Positions 55,173-63,136 of a DNA stretch of 64,000 nucleotides are shown here, piece after piece. Source of the DNA: Mycobacterium sp. PO1 (GTDB taxonomy: Bacteria; Actinomycetota; Actinomycetes; Mycobacteriales; Mycobacteriaceae). Location of the stretch: NCBI RefSeq assembly GCF_017312405.1, contig NZ_BLTG01000007.1, positions 1 to 64,000 on the forward strand, in the 5' to 3' direction. Below the pieces are notes generated by a model, which was given only the letters and a program-made list of their open reading frames with translations, was not told the origin of the DNA and made no database searches. How positions within the stretch are numbered: the first letter of the stretch is position 1; every line of letters starts with the position of its first letter. Position numbers and translations under genes: made by a program.

Positions 55173-55254
55173 CGAACAAGGATGACAGCGCCACCCTAGA
55201 CACTGGCTGCACGAGGCCACATCTCAACCCGACCGAGATTCATTCGTCATCAAC

Positions 55255-55271
55255 TACTGCCGTCCTACGTA
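55255..55271. promoter_or_regulatory. TAC-N11-GTA operator, site 9
   Basis: TACTGCCGTCCTACGTA, flanked by C and G (CTAC-N11-GTAG). It is upstream of the His-rich membrane protein gene. Confidence 0.65.
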
Positions 55272-55454
55272 GATGGATCGATGCGACCCTTCGTCTGCGA
55301 GTCTCAACCACCGCCGTTTGGCGATAACCAACACCGGCTTCTCTTGAGACCTCGCCGATGCGGCAGTAGCGCACGTCGCTGTTCGCGTCCGGAACTGGCT
55401 CAGATTGTCGACGGGACTACGCGCGTCACCGTGCGGGGCGCCGAAGGACAGAGG

Positions 55455-56417
55455 TCACATCTGCCTCATGGCGTTGCGCTGCTTGAGCTGTTCGCGCACC
55501 ACATCCTCGATACGGCCATCGGGTAGCGACAACACATAGCGCCGCATGACATCCAGCGCAAACTCCTCAATGTCGGCGTAGCTGGCACCGGCAAGCTTGT
55601 CGGCGAGGGTGCGCGGCGCCATACCGAGGTTCCCGCCGAGCCGCATACGCAGCTGCTCGAGAAAAGTCGTGGCCTGTATGCGCGACGGGGGATGCAGTGC
55701 TAACCGCACCTGAAAGCGGCGCCATGCCGCGCGGTCGAGCAGTTCGCCATGGTTGGTCGCGCAGACGGCGACGACGTGGGAGGGCAAGCGATCGATCTGT
55801 AGGAGCAGCGTCGAAACGACGCGCTTGATCTCGCCGGTTTCGTGCGCGTCGGAGCGCTCCTTGGCGATGGTGTCGAACTCGTCGAAAAAGAGCACGCAGC
55901 GCCGAGTCCTTGCGAACTCGAAAACGTGATCGATTCGACTCGTTGTCTCTCCAAGAAAGCTAGATACAACTCCCTCGTAACGCACGGCGTAGAACGGCAC
56001 CATCAACTCCGCTGCCAACACTTCAGCAAGCGAGGTTTTACCGTTACCAGGCGGACCTTCCAAAAGGATGCGGTTACGCGGTTCCAGGCCGTGGCTGCGG
56101 AGAAGCTCGCTACGGTGATGCTCCTCGATGATCTCGTTCACCGCCGCCGTGACGGCAGGCGCCAGATGCACCTCTGACAATCGCCGTTTAGGCACAATTT
56201 CGGTGACCAGATCAGCGACCTGGCGGGCGGTGTCATCACGGGCGAGCAGGCTGCGAGCACCGGCAGTGGTGATCAATTCGGACAGACGATCAGCCACAAG
56301 ATGGTGCTGATTGTTGCGCTCCTCGGCGATGATCGCCTCCACCAGCATGCGAAAGCGGGCGACGTCGCCACGCTGCTGCGCCTCGACCAGATCAATCACT
56401 AGGTCAGACCTCGCCAT
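55455..56417 (-). CDS. AAA-family ATPase
   Basis: 320 residues from the ATG at 56417, with AAGGAGG upstream. Walker A is GPPGNGKTS (121-128) and Walker B is CVLFFDEFD (Asp179, Glu180). The N-terminal 110 residues are helical. It is like the ATPases that pair with a subtilisin-type peptidase in some defence loci. No peptidase follows here; the downstream 180 bases are not convincingly coding. It may be an orphan or work with a gene elsewhere. Confidence 0.85.
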   Translation of the reverse strand: MARSDLVIDLVEAQQRGDVARFRMLVEAIIAEERNNQHHLVADRLSELITTAGARSLLARDDTARQVADLVTEIVPKRRLSEVHLAPAVTAAVNEIIEEHHRSELLRSHGLEPRNRILLEGPPGNGKTSLAEVLAAELMVPFYAVRYEGVVSSFLGETTSRIDHVFEFARTRRCVLFFDEFDTIAKERSDAHETGEIKRVVSTLLLQIDRLPSHVVAVCATNHGELLDRAAWRRFQVRLALHPPSRIQATTFLEQLRMRLGGNLGMAPRTLADKLAGASYADIEEFALDVMRRYVLSLPDGRIEDVVREQLKQRNAMRQM

Positions 56418-56876
56418 GTGGCCCCTCCTTGCGCAATGCGCTCGCTCGATCATTGCAGATGCGTTCACCACCGCGGGTTCGGCGCCGTACTGTGTCGTGC
56501 CCGCTAGCAGCGCCAACAGCGCTCAGATAGTTGTCCGAGTTCTGCCGTAGTGTTCTTCGACCGCCCTGCGGCCACTGATCGCACGGGTGGCTTGTCGCCA
56601 GCTACCCGGGAGTGTCTCAGAGGCGTATTGGTGCGCCGGGCGGTCACGCTCGTCGGCGTTGGTCTAGTTCCGGACAGCAGGCCCCGCGACGCTCTGCGTG
56701 TCGGTGAGGCGAAGCTGCGTTGGCACGGCAGCAGCGCTGAGGTGTCGAGCTGGTCGCGGCCGTGACAGGCCTTCCGGTCACCGGTTTCGTCGTGGTTCAC
56801 GTCGACAAAGACGCTGATGACCGCCGACATCGACGAAAGTGCATGGAGTTTCTTCTGCCGCACTTGGCGTTGATGC
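56418..56876. other. Gap with no supported gene
   Basis: A short open frame at 56550-56765 on the plus strand has plausible codon usage but no recognisable family and no ribosome site. I leave it unassigned. Confidence 0.4.
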
Positions 56877-57183
56877 CGTGCCCACCGGCGAGCCGATCTT
56901 GGAGCTGGACACTCGGTCACTTCTGAGGACGTCGACCACGCGACACAGCGCGCCGAGGAAGCGAGACAGCGCGCCGAAACGCCCACCTGTCCGCAGCCCA
57001 TCTCCACGAACAGGCCGGCGACGCACATCAGCGGGCAGCCGAGGTTCACGACCAAGCACCGTCAGCAGGCGTCGGAGACGTCACTGCGCACAAGGCCAAA
57101 GCTCAACGTCATCGCAGAGCGGCCACTTCCGATCGAGAGGCCGCTTCGCGCGACTACTACGACGCCGAGCAAGAACGTCACTA
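56877..57183 (+). pseudogene. Frameshifted helical protein remnant
   Basis: One frame gives SVTSEDVDHATQRAEEARQR. After a single-base shift near 56981 the next frame continues with AHLSAAHLHEQAGDAHQRAA and ends in DYYDAEQERH and TAG at 57183. The combined protein would be a helical, Ala/His/Glu-rich one. No in-frame start precedes it. It is either a decayed gene or has a sequencing error. Confidence 0.5.
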
Positions 57184-57217
57184 GTTGACTGTCTCGTTTC
57201 TGAAAATTTGAGACCAA

Positions 57218-57628
57218 TCAGTTCCTGTCTTGATTCATCGAGACGAAGATTAGACCCCTGTCGTCTCGAACGGGTCTCGGCTTCACCCGTTGCTTGATGG
57301 CGGCGGCGAGGTCGTCTGGGATGGGCATGGGTGTCATGAGGCCCGCGTTGACGCGGCCGGTGTTGCCGACCGGGTAGCGGCCAGTCATCGAGCCGGGGGC
57401 GGCGACGATGAGGCGCAGGACTTGGCCGATGGCTTCGCGGCGGTCGTGTTGGCGAAGTGCGAGCGCCAGCATGGCGGCGTGGTTGCAGGTGTGCAACCAG
57501 GGACTTGGTTGGGAGACGATGTGTGCCCGCTCCAAGTGTCGCCACCGGGTCGCGGGGTCTGCGGCGTGTTTCGCGGCGGTCATTTCCGCTCGGTAGACCT
57601 TGCGGGCCTGCTCACTGATTCGTGGCAT
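57218..57628 (-). CDS. DUF3703-like protein
   Basis: 136 residues from MPRISEQARKVYRAEM. The text RWRHLERAHIVSQPSPWLHT followed by HAAMLALALRQHDRREAIGQ is typical of DUF3703. The domain is helical and has no known activity. It is the last gene of the ArsR/Cd-ATPase operon, 37 bases after the ATPase. A role in metal resistance is inferred from position only. Confidence 0.82.
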   Translation of the reverse strand: MPRISEQARKVYRAEMTAAKHAADPATRWRHLERAHIVSQPSPWLHTCNHAAMLALALRQHDRREAIGQVLRLIVAAPGSMTGRYPVGNTGRVNAGLMTPMPIPDDLAAAIKQRVKPRPVRDDRGLIFVSMNQDRN

Positions 57629-57665
57629 TGAGTTGGCTCCTGTCGTGGGGATGAGCTTGGTGGGG

Positions 57666-59801
57666 CTATCGGCGGCTGGTCCGCTTGGTGGGTGCGGTCG
57701 TGCCGTTGACGGCCGGTGGAGATGCGGTGGGGGCGCAGCAGTCGCACCCGTGCTCATCCTGTGCCGGGGCTGGGGTGATCAGGGAAAGGCTGATGCTGGT
57801 GGCGGGGGTCTGCGCGGACTGTAGAGGGCTGCAGCAGGGGTCGTCGAGGACGGGTGCTGGGCCGATGTCGAGGGTGTGGGTTGTGGTTCGCGGGGTTGTC
57901 GCTGTGACGCCGGGAAGGGCGGTGATGCGGGCGGAGCGGATGGCGTTGAGGATGACGAATATTTCGGTGGTTTCGTGGATCAGGACCACGGTGGCCAGGC
58001 CCAGGACGCCGAAGGCGGCCAGCGGTATCAGGACGGCGATGATGGCCAGCGAGAACGCGATGTTCTGCACCATGATCCGGCGGGCGTGGCGCGAGTGGGC
58101 CAGCACCTGGGGTAGGTGCCGAAGGTCCTCGCCCATCAGGGCGACGTCGGCGGTTTCGATGGCGACGTCGGTGCCCATGGCGCCCATGGCGATGCCGATG
58201 TCGGCGGTGGCCAGCGCGGGGGCGTCGTTGATGCCGTCGCCGACCATGGCGATGGGTCGGCCCGTGGAGAGGGTCGGCAGCAGGGCTGCCTTGTCTTCGG
58301 GTAGCAGCTCGGAGTGCACGGTGGTGATGCCGGCGTCGGCGGCCACCGTGTCCGCGGTGCGGGTGTTGTCGCCGGTGAGCATGGCCACCGTGATGCCCAT
58401 TCGCTTCAACAGACGGACGGCTTCGGCGGCTTCGGGGCGAAGTTCATCGCGCACGGCGATGGCGGCGACCGGCTGGTCGTCGCGGGCGAGCACCACCACG
58501 GTGGCGCCGGCGGCCTGCAACCGCTCCACGTCAGCGGCGAGTGGTCCGGGGGCGACCCAGGAGGGTTTCCCCAGGCGCAGCCGGTGGCCGTCGAGGTCAC
58601 CGTGCAGGCCGTGGCCAGCCAGTGCGGTCACATCGCTGGCGGCCGGCGAGTCGCCGGCGGCGGTCAGGATCGCTTGAGCCAGTGGGTGTTCGCTGCGCAT
58701 CTCCAGGGCCGCTGCCCACCGCAGGGCGTCGGCGTCGCTGAGGTCGTCGGTGGTGATCACCTCGACGACGCGGGGCTGGTTGCGGGTGAGCGTGCCGGTC
58801 TTGTCGAGGGCGACGACGGTGATGCGGCCAAGTTCTTCCACCGCCGCGCCACCCTTGATCAGGGCGCCGTGGCGGGTGGCGGCCCCGATGGCCGCGACCA
58901 CGGTCAACGGGACCGCGATCGCCAGTGCGCACGGTGAGGCGGCCACGAGCACCACCAGTGCCCGTTCCAGCCACAGCATCGGATCACCCAACACCGCGCC
59001 CACCGCGGCGATCACCGCGGCCAACGCCATGATCGCCGGCACCAGCGGACGGGCGATCCGATCCGCCATTCGTTGCCCGGCGCCCTTGCGTTCCTGGGCT
59101 TGCTCGACGATGTGCACGATCCGCGCCAGGGAACTGTCGGCGGCCGGGGCGGTGACCTCGACCTCTATCGCTCCGCCGCCGTTGATGGCACCGGCGAACA
59201 CGTCGCTGCCGGGCCCGGCTTCCACGGGCACCGATTCGCCGGTGATCGCCGACAGGTCCAGGCTCGTCTGACCGGCTCGGATGGTGCCATCGGTGGCGGC
59301 GCGTTCACCGGGACGGATCACCATGACGTCACCGATGACGAGATCCTGGGGGGCAACGGTCGTCTCGATGCCGTCCCGCAGCACCGAGGCCTTCGGCGGC
59401 ACCAGCGACAACAGGGAGCGCAGCCCGCGACGGGTCCGGCTGACGGCGTAGTGCTCCAAGCCCTCGGCGATCGAGAACAGGATGCCCAGCAAGGCGGCCT
59501 CGGCGAACTGACCCAACGCGACTGCGCCGATCGCGGCGATCGTCATCAACGTGCCGACCCCGATACGGCCATGCCGCAGATTACGCACCGCATCGGGCAC
59601 GAACGTGATCGCGCCGGCAGCGACTGCAGCCAGCTCGACGGCGTGTGCGATGCCCTCGTAGCCGACCCGCCCGGCAATCCAGCTCACAGCGAGCAGCACC
59701 GCGGCCAGCGCCGCGAACTGCAATTCCCGTATTTGCCAAAGCCTTTCGGGACCCGCGTCGGGTTCGACGTCGTTGCGTGGCCCGCAGCACGCATCAGACA
59801 C
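57666..59801 (-). CDS. Cadmium/zinc-type P1B ATPase with SPC motif
   Basis: 711 residues. The membrane motif is SPC (289-291), not CPC, and the phosphorylation site is DKTGT (Asp333). The actuator loop has ITGES and the hinge GDGINDAP. No HMA domain; the N-terminus has a CC pair (SDACCGP). The C-terminus has two more Cys clusters (DDPCCSP, HGCDCCAP). SPC suggests a non-copper ion such as Cd, Zn or Co. It overlaps the ArsR gene by eight bases. Confidence 0.92.
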   Translation of the reverse strand: MSDACCGPRNDVEPDAGPERLWQIRELQFAALAAVLLAVSWIAGRVGYEGIAHAVELAAVAAGAITFVPDAVRNLRHGRIGVGTLMTIAAIGAVALGQFAEAALLGILFSIAEGLEHYAVSRTRRGLRSLLSLVPPKASVLRDGIETTVAPQDLVIGDVMVIRPGERAATDGTIRAGQTSLDLSAITGESVPVEAGPGSDVFAGAINGGGAIEVEVTAPAADSSLARIVHIVEQAQERKGAGQRMADRIARPLVPAIMALAAVIAAVGAVLGDPMLWLERALVVLVAASPCALAIAVPLTVVAAIGAATRHGALIKGGAAVEELGRITVVALDKTGTLTRNQPRVVEVITTDDLSDADALRWAAALEMRSEHPLAQAILTAAGDSPAASDVTALAGHGLHGDLDGHRLRLGKPSWVAPGPLAADVERLQAAGATVVVLARDDQPVAAIAVRDELRPEAAEAVRLLKRMGITVAMLTGDNTRTADTVAADAGITTVHSELLPEDKAALLPTLSTGRPIAMVGDGINDAPALATADIGIAMGAMGTDVAIETADVALMGEDLRHLPQVLAHSRHARRIMVQNIAFSLAIIAVLIPLAAFGVLGLATVVLIHETTEIFVILNAIRSARITALPGVTATTPRTTTHTLDIGPAPVLDDPCCSPLQSAQTPATSISLSLITPAPAQDEHGCDCCAPTASPPAVNGTTAPTKRTSRR

Positions 59802-60183
59802 GATTGGCTTCCTTAGCGCTAGTTGCGGCCACGCTCGGCAAAACAGCTGCGGTTAACTCGCGTCCGCGCTCGGTCAGCTGATACATGACCAACTTGCCCT
59901 GACGGCGCGACGACACCAGCGCCGCGTTCTTGAGCTGGCGCAGATGGTGGGACACCAAGCCTTGCGGCTGTCCGACCACCCAGGCCATATCGCACACGCA
60001 CAATTCGTCGCCGGCCGCCAGGGCGGCCGCAATGGACAACCGGGTCGCATCGCTGAGGCCGCGCGCCGCCGCGGCGGCGGCCTGGACGGTGGCGCTGTCG
60101 GGCACCGTGGCGCGAATGGACTCCGCGTGGGGCAGGTTCAGGCAGAGCAGATCGCAGGTATCCACCGGTTCACTCATATCCAT
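59794..60183 (-). CDS. ArsR/SmtB-family metal repressor
   Basis: 129 residues. The helix-turn-helix is GQPQGLVSHHLRQLKNAALV. The metal-site motif ELCVCDMA lies in the helix before it, with further Cys at the N-terminus (DTCDLLCLNLP). This is the CadC/CmtR type, which releases DNA on binding Cd or Pb. It is the first gene of the ATPase operon, and the dyad at 60175 overlaps its start. A downstream start is possible. Confidence 0.92.
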   Translation of the reverse strand: MDMSEPVDTCDLLCLNLPHAESIRATVPDSATVQAAAAAARGLSDATRLSIAAALAAGDELCVCDMAWVVGQPQGLVSHHLRQLKNAALVSSRRQGKLVMYQLTERGRELTAAVLPSVAATSAKEANRV

Positions 60184-60204
60184 ATACTAAAGTACGTCGA
60201 TATG
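60175..60204. promoter_or_regulatory. ArsR-type operator in a very short divergent gap
   Basis: CATATC-N18-GATATG with an inner TACT-AA-AGTA (60185-60194). The two annotated start codons are only 18 bases apart, so transcripts are probably leaderless or one start is internal. Confidence 0.65.
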
Positions 60205-60885
60205 AACATGAAAGGTCTCGGAGCGATCCTGACCAACACCCGCGTTCTGCTGACCGTCTTCGTTATCGCGTTAGCAACGATCGGGACCGCGGTGTTCCTC
60301 TCGGTCCGAGGAACCGACTCGGCGCCTCCGATTCAACTTGATGGGGCAGCCGGACAGACGGTCCGAGACAACAGTCACCGGCTCAACTCGGTACCCGACA
60401 GCGACGCCTACTTCGTGGAATTCCTCGATTTCGAGTGCGAGGGCTGTCGCGCGGTGTATCCCGCCATTGAGCAGCTGCGCGCCGAGTACGGCGATCGGGT
60501 GAACTTCGTGCTGCGCTACTTCCCGCTGCGCTCGCACTTCAACGCCGAGCGCGCCGCACGCGCGGTCGAGGCCGCCGCCCAACAAGGCCAACTCGAACCC
60601 ATGTACCGGAAAATGTATGAGACACAAGCAGAATGGGGCGAGCAGCAGACTCCCGCCGACGACGTATTCCGCGGCTTCGCCCAGCAACTCGGCCTGGACA
60701 TGAGCGCATTCGACGACACCTACAACGACCCGGCCACCCTGGAACGCATCCAGCTCGACATCGCCGACGGCACCGCATTAGGCGTGCAAGGAACCCCGAC
60801 CTTCTTCCTCAACGGCGAACGCATCCAGCCGCGCAGTTATGAAGACCTCTCCACAGCGCTTGACCAGGCTTTGGTGCGCGGATAG
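60202..60885 (+). CDS. DsbA-family thiol oxidoreductase
   Basis: 227 residues from ATG at 60202. One N-terminal membrane anchor (LLTVFVIALATIGTAVFLSV) is followed by a thioredoxin fold with FECEGC (CxxC) and the cis-Pro loop VQGTPTFFLNG. It probably works on exported proteins or metal-binding thiols. It is divergent from the ArsR/ATPase operon across a shared dyad, so metal control is likely. Confidence 0.88.
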   Translation: MNMKGLGAILTNTRVLLTVFVIALATIGTAVFLSVRGTDSAPPIQLDGAAGQTVRDNSHRLNSVPDSDAYFVEFLDFECEGCRAVYPAIEQLRAEYGDRVNFVLRYFPLRSHFNAERAARAVEAAAQQGQLEPMYRKMYETQAEWGEQQTPADDVFRGFAQQLGLDMSAFDDTYNDPATLERIQLDIADGTALGVQGTPTFFLNGERIQPRSYEDLSTALDQALVRG

Positions 60886-61091
60886 ACGTCTGTCTCGTAT
60901 CTACTGAACGGCATCGGTTGCCTCACGTGGCAAGGGCGTGGAAAGAAGACCCTTAAGAATATTCGGCCTGGTTTATCAGATCCCTGGCTCGCTTTCATCG
61001 CAACCTGGCAGACCTGCAGCGCGTGACCCATGGTTTCACCGTCTGGCCCGCCCGCCACACGGGTCGGCCGCCAGACAATGGCTGCTCGTCC

Positions 61092-61640
61092 CTACATCTT
61101 TCCCGCACAGCAGGGGCACGGTTCCTTCATGTTGGCGCAGCAAGGGCATGCGTCCATCGGCATCGCCATCATCGTCTCGCCGCAGCACCACATCAGTGGC
61201 CTGGCGCCACCGGCGGTGTACGTGACCGCCATGGGGTACTCGCTGGTGACGTCAAAGTAGATCTTGCCGGTGGCCGTCTGCCCTTGAGTCAAGGTGGCCG
61301 GGGAAATTCCCCGCGGGCTGGCCATCTGCCACAGCGCTGGGTAGCGGGCGCCTACAGAGGTTGCGGCGAAGTTGGGGATTACCGGTGTCGAAGTGCCCAA
61401 GATCGCCGTCACCGTCGCGGTCGCTTCCCACAGCTGGCCGGCCACCGGGAAGTCAGGCACATCACCGCTTTTCTTCAGATCCGCGACCGACCAACTCTGA
61501 ATGCCACCACCGTCCGCTACCTGCTGATGCGCTCCAAAGCGGTGCAAACAGTGCTCCGCCGCCGACGCCGCCCCAGCCGAGCCCAGTCCCGCCATCGGCG
61601 CCATCACAGCCAATACCGCCATCAAACAGAACTTGAGCAC
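61092..61640 (-). CDS. Secreted protein with MPT63-like domain and Cys-rich metal tail
   Basis: 182 residues. A signal peptide (MAVLAVMAPMAGLGSAGAAS) leads to a beta-rich domain resembling DUF1942/MPT63 (VAGQLWEATATVTAI, TGKIYFDVTSEYPMAV). The C-terminal 30 residues carry about eight Cys and several Met (WCCGETMMAMPM, CPCCANMKEPCPCC), a likely Cu(I) or Zn site. The whole looks like an exported metal scavenger. Operator site 10 is 53 bases upstream. Confidence 0.78.
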   Translation of the reverse strand: MLKFCLMAVLAVMAPMAGLGSAGAASAAEHCLHRFGAHQQVADGGGIQSWSVADLKKSGDVPDFPVAGQLWEATATVTAILGTSTPVIPNFAATSVGARYPALWQMASPRGISPATLTQGQTATGKIYFDVTSEYPMAVTYTAGGARPLMWCCGETMMAMPMDACPCCANMKEPCPCCAGKM

Positions 61641-61692
61641 ATCTACTCCCTACCGTGGGGCCCGGCAAAGTAATCGCCTCGCGTCTACAACC

Positions 61693-61709
61693 TACGTACC
61701 GAGATAGTA
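61693..61709. promoter_or_regulatory. TAC-N11-GTA operator, site 10
   Basis: TACGTACCGAGATAGTA, with flanks giving CTAC-N11-GTAG, upstream of the Cys-rich secreted protein gene. Confidence 0.7.
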
Positions 61710-62047
61710 GATGATGTCAGAAGCCGATCGACATGGCCTTGCCCTGGGCTCCTATGACGACGGTTGACACCCGCCGCTGAATCGGAAGAGGTCGCCACGC
61801 GGTCAAGCACCATCGCCACTTGCCGGTCAACCGTCTGCAACTCTTCCCGCCGCGCCCGAAATCAGGAGCACCTTCGCTATCTGTAATCAGCAAATGCTTC
61901 GCCGCCGACACCCAGCTCATCACTGGCGTCGTTAGTGGGCGGCGTCGCGTCGGGCCGGGTCGGTCCGGCGTCGAAGGCGGCCATTTCAACGTAAGGCCGG
62001 TTACTGTCAGCGCAACCGGAAACAAGTTTTTGACCGGAGGTATTGAC
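61710..62047. other. Gap before the methyltransferase
   Basis: No gene is supported. The open frame continues upstream of the methyltransferase GTG but has no ribosome site or conserved text. Confidence 0.45.
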
Positions 62048-62974
62048 GTGGCAGTGCGAGGGGAGCGAATCCTGGCTGCAGCGCTGGCAGCAGCGGGAAG
62101 TCGGCGATTCCGGAACCGGATCGCCGGGCAAGCCGCCCGCTACTGGTCGGCGCCCACAGGATCGGCCTGGGAAGCGAACTCGCACTGGCGCAACGGAATC
62201 GGCGATCAAGCCTGGCTGGAGGTTGGTGACGACCATTGGAAGATCTATGAGACCTTCGCCCGAGCCCTTAATTCGCCCAGCCCGAACACGGTGATGGAGT
62301 GGGGCGCCGGCGGCGGGGCCAACGCCGTGGCTTTCGCCCCCCATGCGCAGCGCTTCATCGCCGCCGACATCTCCGAAGAAAACCTCGACGAATGCGTCCG
62401 ACAAGTCCGCGCAACTTGCACGACACCCGTCGAGACACGGCGCATCGACCTCACCTGCCCCGAACAAGCCACCGTCGGATTGGCGGGCAGCAGCGACGTC
62501 TTCCTGTGTCTATACGTGATCGAATTAACGACCGACACCGACGCGGTACGGGCCATCCTTGAAATCGCCCGCACCGTGTTGGCTCCCGAAGGCATGGCGT
62601 TGGTCCAGATCAAGTACCACACCAGCGATCGTCGGACCCGCGGCTTCGCCGGGACGGCCTACGACCGAAACCTCGCATCGACCACCACCTTCACCATTGA
62701 AGAGTTTTGGAACCTGGCGGCAGAGTGCGGACTCACCCCAAGGCTAATCACTTTGGTGCCGGAAAACCGTCTCGACAGCCGCTACGCCTACTACGCCCTC
62801 ACAAATCCAGCCGCCGTGCAACCCGCGCCGCCTGACGAGCACCTGCTCGACGTCAAGTACACAGAGTTCGCCGCCACATTCAACGCTGACGTCGCCGACG
62901 CAGAGAGGCGCGCGGCGCGCGGCAACTACATAAGCCGCCGTGAGGGCGAACAACCGTCGACGACTGACGGTTAA
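62048..62974 (+). CDS. SAM-dependent methyltransferase
   Basis: 308 residues from GTG at 62048, with GGAGGT six bases upstream. Motif I is VMEWGAGGGANAVAFAP, motif II includes FIAADISEENLDE, and a motif IV-like SDVFLCLYVIE follows. It is a Rossmann-type class I methyltransferase of unknown substrate. It stands alone on the plus strand before the right-edge gene. Confidence 0.85.
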   Translation: MAVRGERILAAALAAAGSRRFRNRIAGQAARYWSAPTGSAWEANSHWRNGIGDQAWLEVGDDHWKIYETFARALNSPSPNTVMEWGAGGGANAVAFAPHAQRFIAADISEENLDECVRQVRATCTTPVETRRIDLTCPEQATVGLAGSSDVFLCLYVIELTTDTDAVRAILEIARTVLAPEGMALVQIKYHTSDRRTRGFAGTAYDRNLASTTTFTIEEFWNLAAECGLTPRLITLVPENRLDSRYAYYALTNPAAVQPAPPDEHLLDVKYTEFAATFNADVADAERRAARGNYISRREGEQPSTTDG

Positions 62975-63079
62975 ACGGCTTGCCGCTGATTGGTGTAGTA
63001 ACCGACTCTCCCTGCGTGGACGGCGCGGTGGCATCGTGGGCAGTTCGGATCATTCCGAGCAGCCAGCCCCTAGTTGCTC

Positions 63080-63101
63080 GCGAATTTGGCTGTGGTGGTG
63101 G
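63080..63101 (+). repeat. Conserved leader element, copy 2
   Basis: GCGAATTTGGCTGTGGTGGT plus GG, 57 bases before the ATG at 63137, matching the copy at 20444. Confidence 0.6.
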
Positions 63102-63136
63102 ACGATAGCGCGCGGCTCGTCCTACGTTTGCGTCTA

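Noticed and set aside
55280..55440. Possible start of a subtilisin-like peptidase after the AAA ATPase
   Set aside because: All frames contain early stops or lack peptidase motifs.
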